Part shown: piece after piece, positions 43,020 to 43,452 of the stretch
Layout: every line of letters begins with the position of its first letter
How positions within the stretch are numbered: position 1 is the first letter of the stretch
Source of the DNA: Myxococcus sp.
Lineage (GTDB): Bacteria > Myxococcota > Myxococcia > Myxococcales > Myxococcaceae
Length of the DNA: 43,452 nt
NCBI GenBank assembly: GCA_014879945.1
Contig: JACSRE010000178.1
Span: 1-43,452, forward strand
Direction of reading: 5' to 3'
Program-made: the position numbers and the translations under genes
The notes under the pieces: model-generated
What the model was told of the DNA's origin: nothing
Database searches by the model: none
The model's input: only the letters and a program-made list of their open reading frames with translations

Positions 43020-43452
43020 GTCGCGCGAGGGCGTGCATCATCTGCGCCGCGAGTTCATGGGAGGGAATGCGCCTGCACGGGGAGTTGGGTACGCAGGCGT
43101 TGCGCAAGATCGAACGCGAGACGCAACCAGCGGGGGCGTCGTCGCGCGAAGGCGTGCGTCGCGCGAGGCCAGCCAACGCGAGGTTGAGCCCCGGGCTCGC
43201 GATGGCTTGCGAGCGATCAATCTCGTCGCGCGCAAAGGTGCGCCACCGCCTCTGCGACGCGTGGCCTGCGCGGCGTCAATGCGCCTACCAACACCTGTAG
43301 GTGAACGCCGAGCGGGCCTTCGCCGAACGCGGCGACGCGTGGCCTGCGCGGCGTCATGGGCGCCCGCGAACACCTGAAGGTGAACGCCGAGCGGGTCTTC
43401 ACCAAACGCGGCGACGCGTGGCCTGCGCGGCGTCAATGCGCCTACCAACACC
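43020..43452. other. non-coding region upstream of korA
   Basis: These 433 bases contain no supported gene. The korA end presumably holds its promoter, but I see no clear -35/-10 or sigma-54 site. The motif GTCGCGCGARGGCGTGC occurs near 43020 and 43140, and a degenerate copy near 43225, in the same orientation. From 43254 to the window end lies the tandem repeat listed separately. Small reading frames here repeat the same peptide in shifting frames and have no plausible start signals. Confidence 0.6.
43254..43452. repeat. imperfect 78/79-base tandem repeat, running off the window
   Basis: Copy 1 spans 43254-43331 (78 bases), copy 2 43332-43410 (79 bases), and copy 3 43411-43452 before the window ends. 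Copy 3 is identical to copy 1 over its 42 visible bases; copy 2 differs mainly in the stretch after GGCGTCA. Each complete copy holds a short hairpin, CACCT-2-AGGTG (43292-43303 and 43371-43382). The 78/79 alternation breaks any reading frame, which argues against coding. Confidence 0.85.

Noticed and set aside
43020-43250. Promoter for korA
   Set aside because: A TTGCGC and a TACCCA can be paired, but spacing and sequence are no better than chance at this base composition, so no feature is called.
43254-43452. CRISPR-like array at the right end
   Set aside because: Whole 78/79-base units are repeated; there are no short constant repeats separated by unique spacers, and no cas genes.

Overview
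The window is GC-rich, with short, tightly packed genes and many 4-base start/stop overlaps. It looks like a chromosome segment from a Myxococcota (myxobacterial) relative. The pointers are Pkn-type Ser/Thr kinases (one with an N-terminal anti-sigma-type zinc finger), a LexA gene preceded by a near-match to the Myxococcus LexA operator, and an aerobic respiratory gene set with fused subunits. No tRNA, rRNA, insertion sequence, integrase, phage gene or CRISPR array was seen.

Left part (1-6035): an Mla-type lipid ABC transporter (ATPase cut by the window edge, permease, small lipoprotein) on the minus strand; lexA on the plus strand; then a minus-strand operon of a phospholipase D-family protein, a TPR protein and a TPR lipoprotein. 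6085-14085: a complete cbb3 oxidase locus, ccoI-ccoS-ccoNO (fused)-ccoQ-ccoP (one haem)-ccoG on the minus strand, with a divergent SafE/UreH-like membrane protein probably serving copper supply. 14138-21554: signalling and stress genes, namely a zinc-finger Ser/Thr kinase convergent with a sigma factor, a MscS channel with a cyclic-nucleotide-binding domain convergent with a TrkA-domain K+ channel, a TrmN6-like methyltransferase, Hsp20 and a second Ser/Thr kinase.

21560-24932: a three-gene plus-strand operon of a Baeyer-Villiger-type monooxygenase, a short-chain dehydrogenase and an anchored six-bladed-propeller (SMP-30/strictosidine synthase-like) protein. This order would suit an alcohol to ketone to ester/lactone to hydroxyacid route. 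24963-27690 holds four poorly characterised envelope genes (a secreted protein, a PHB-depolymerase-like esterase, a predicted outer-membrane protein and a DUF2939-like protein).

Right part (27879-43019): about 15 kb of minus-strand genes that look like one long operon. In transcription order they are korA-korB (2-oxoacid:ferredoxin oxidoreductase), a ferritin-like di-iron protein, nuoA-nuoBC (fused)-nuoD-H-I-J-K-L-M-N, a hemerythrin-like protein, a seven-iron-type ferredoxin, and perhaps a membrane protein. The NADH-oxidising module (nuoE, F, G) is absent from this locus. I infer a ferredoxin-driven complex I fed by 2-oxoacid oxidation, with oxygen/iron-handling di-iron proteins encoded in the same transcript. 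This is the most interesting system in the window. The last 433 bases are non-coding and end in an imperfect 78/79-base tandem repeat that runs off the window.
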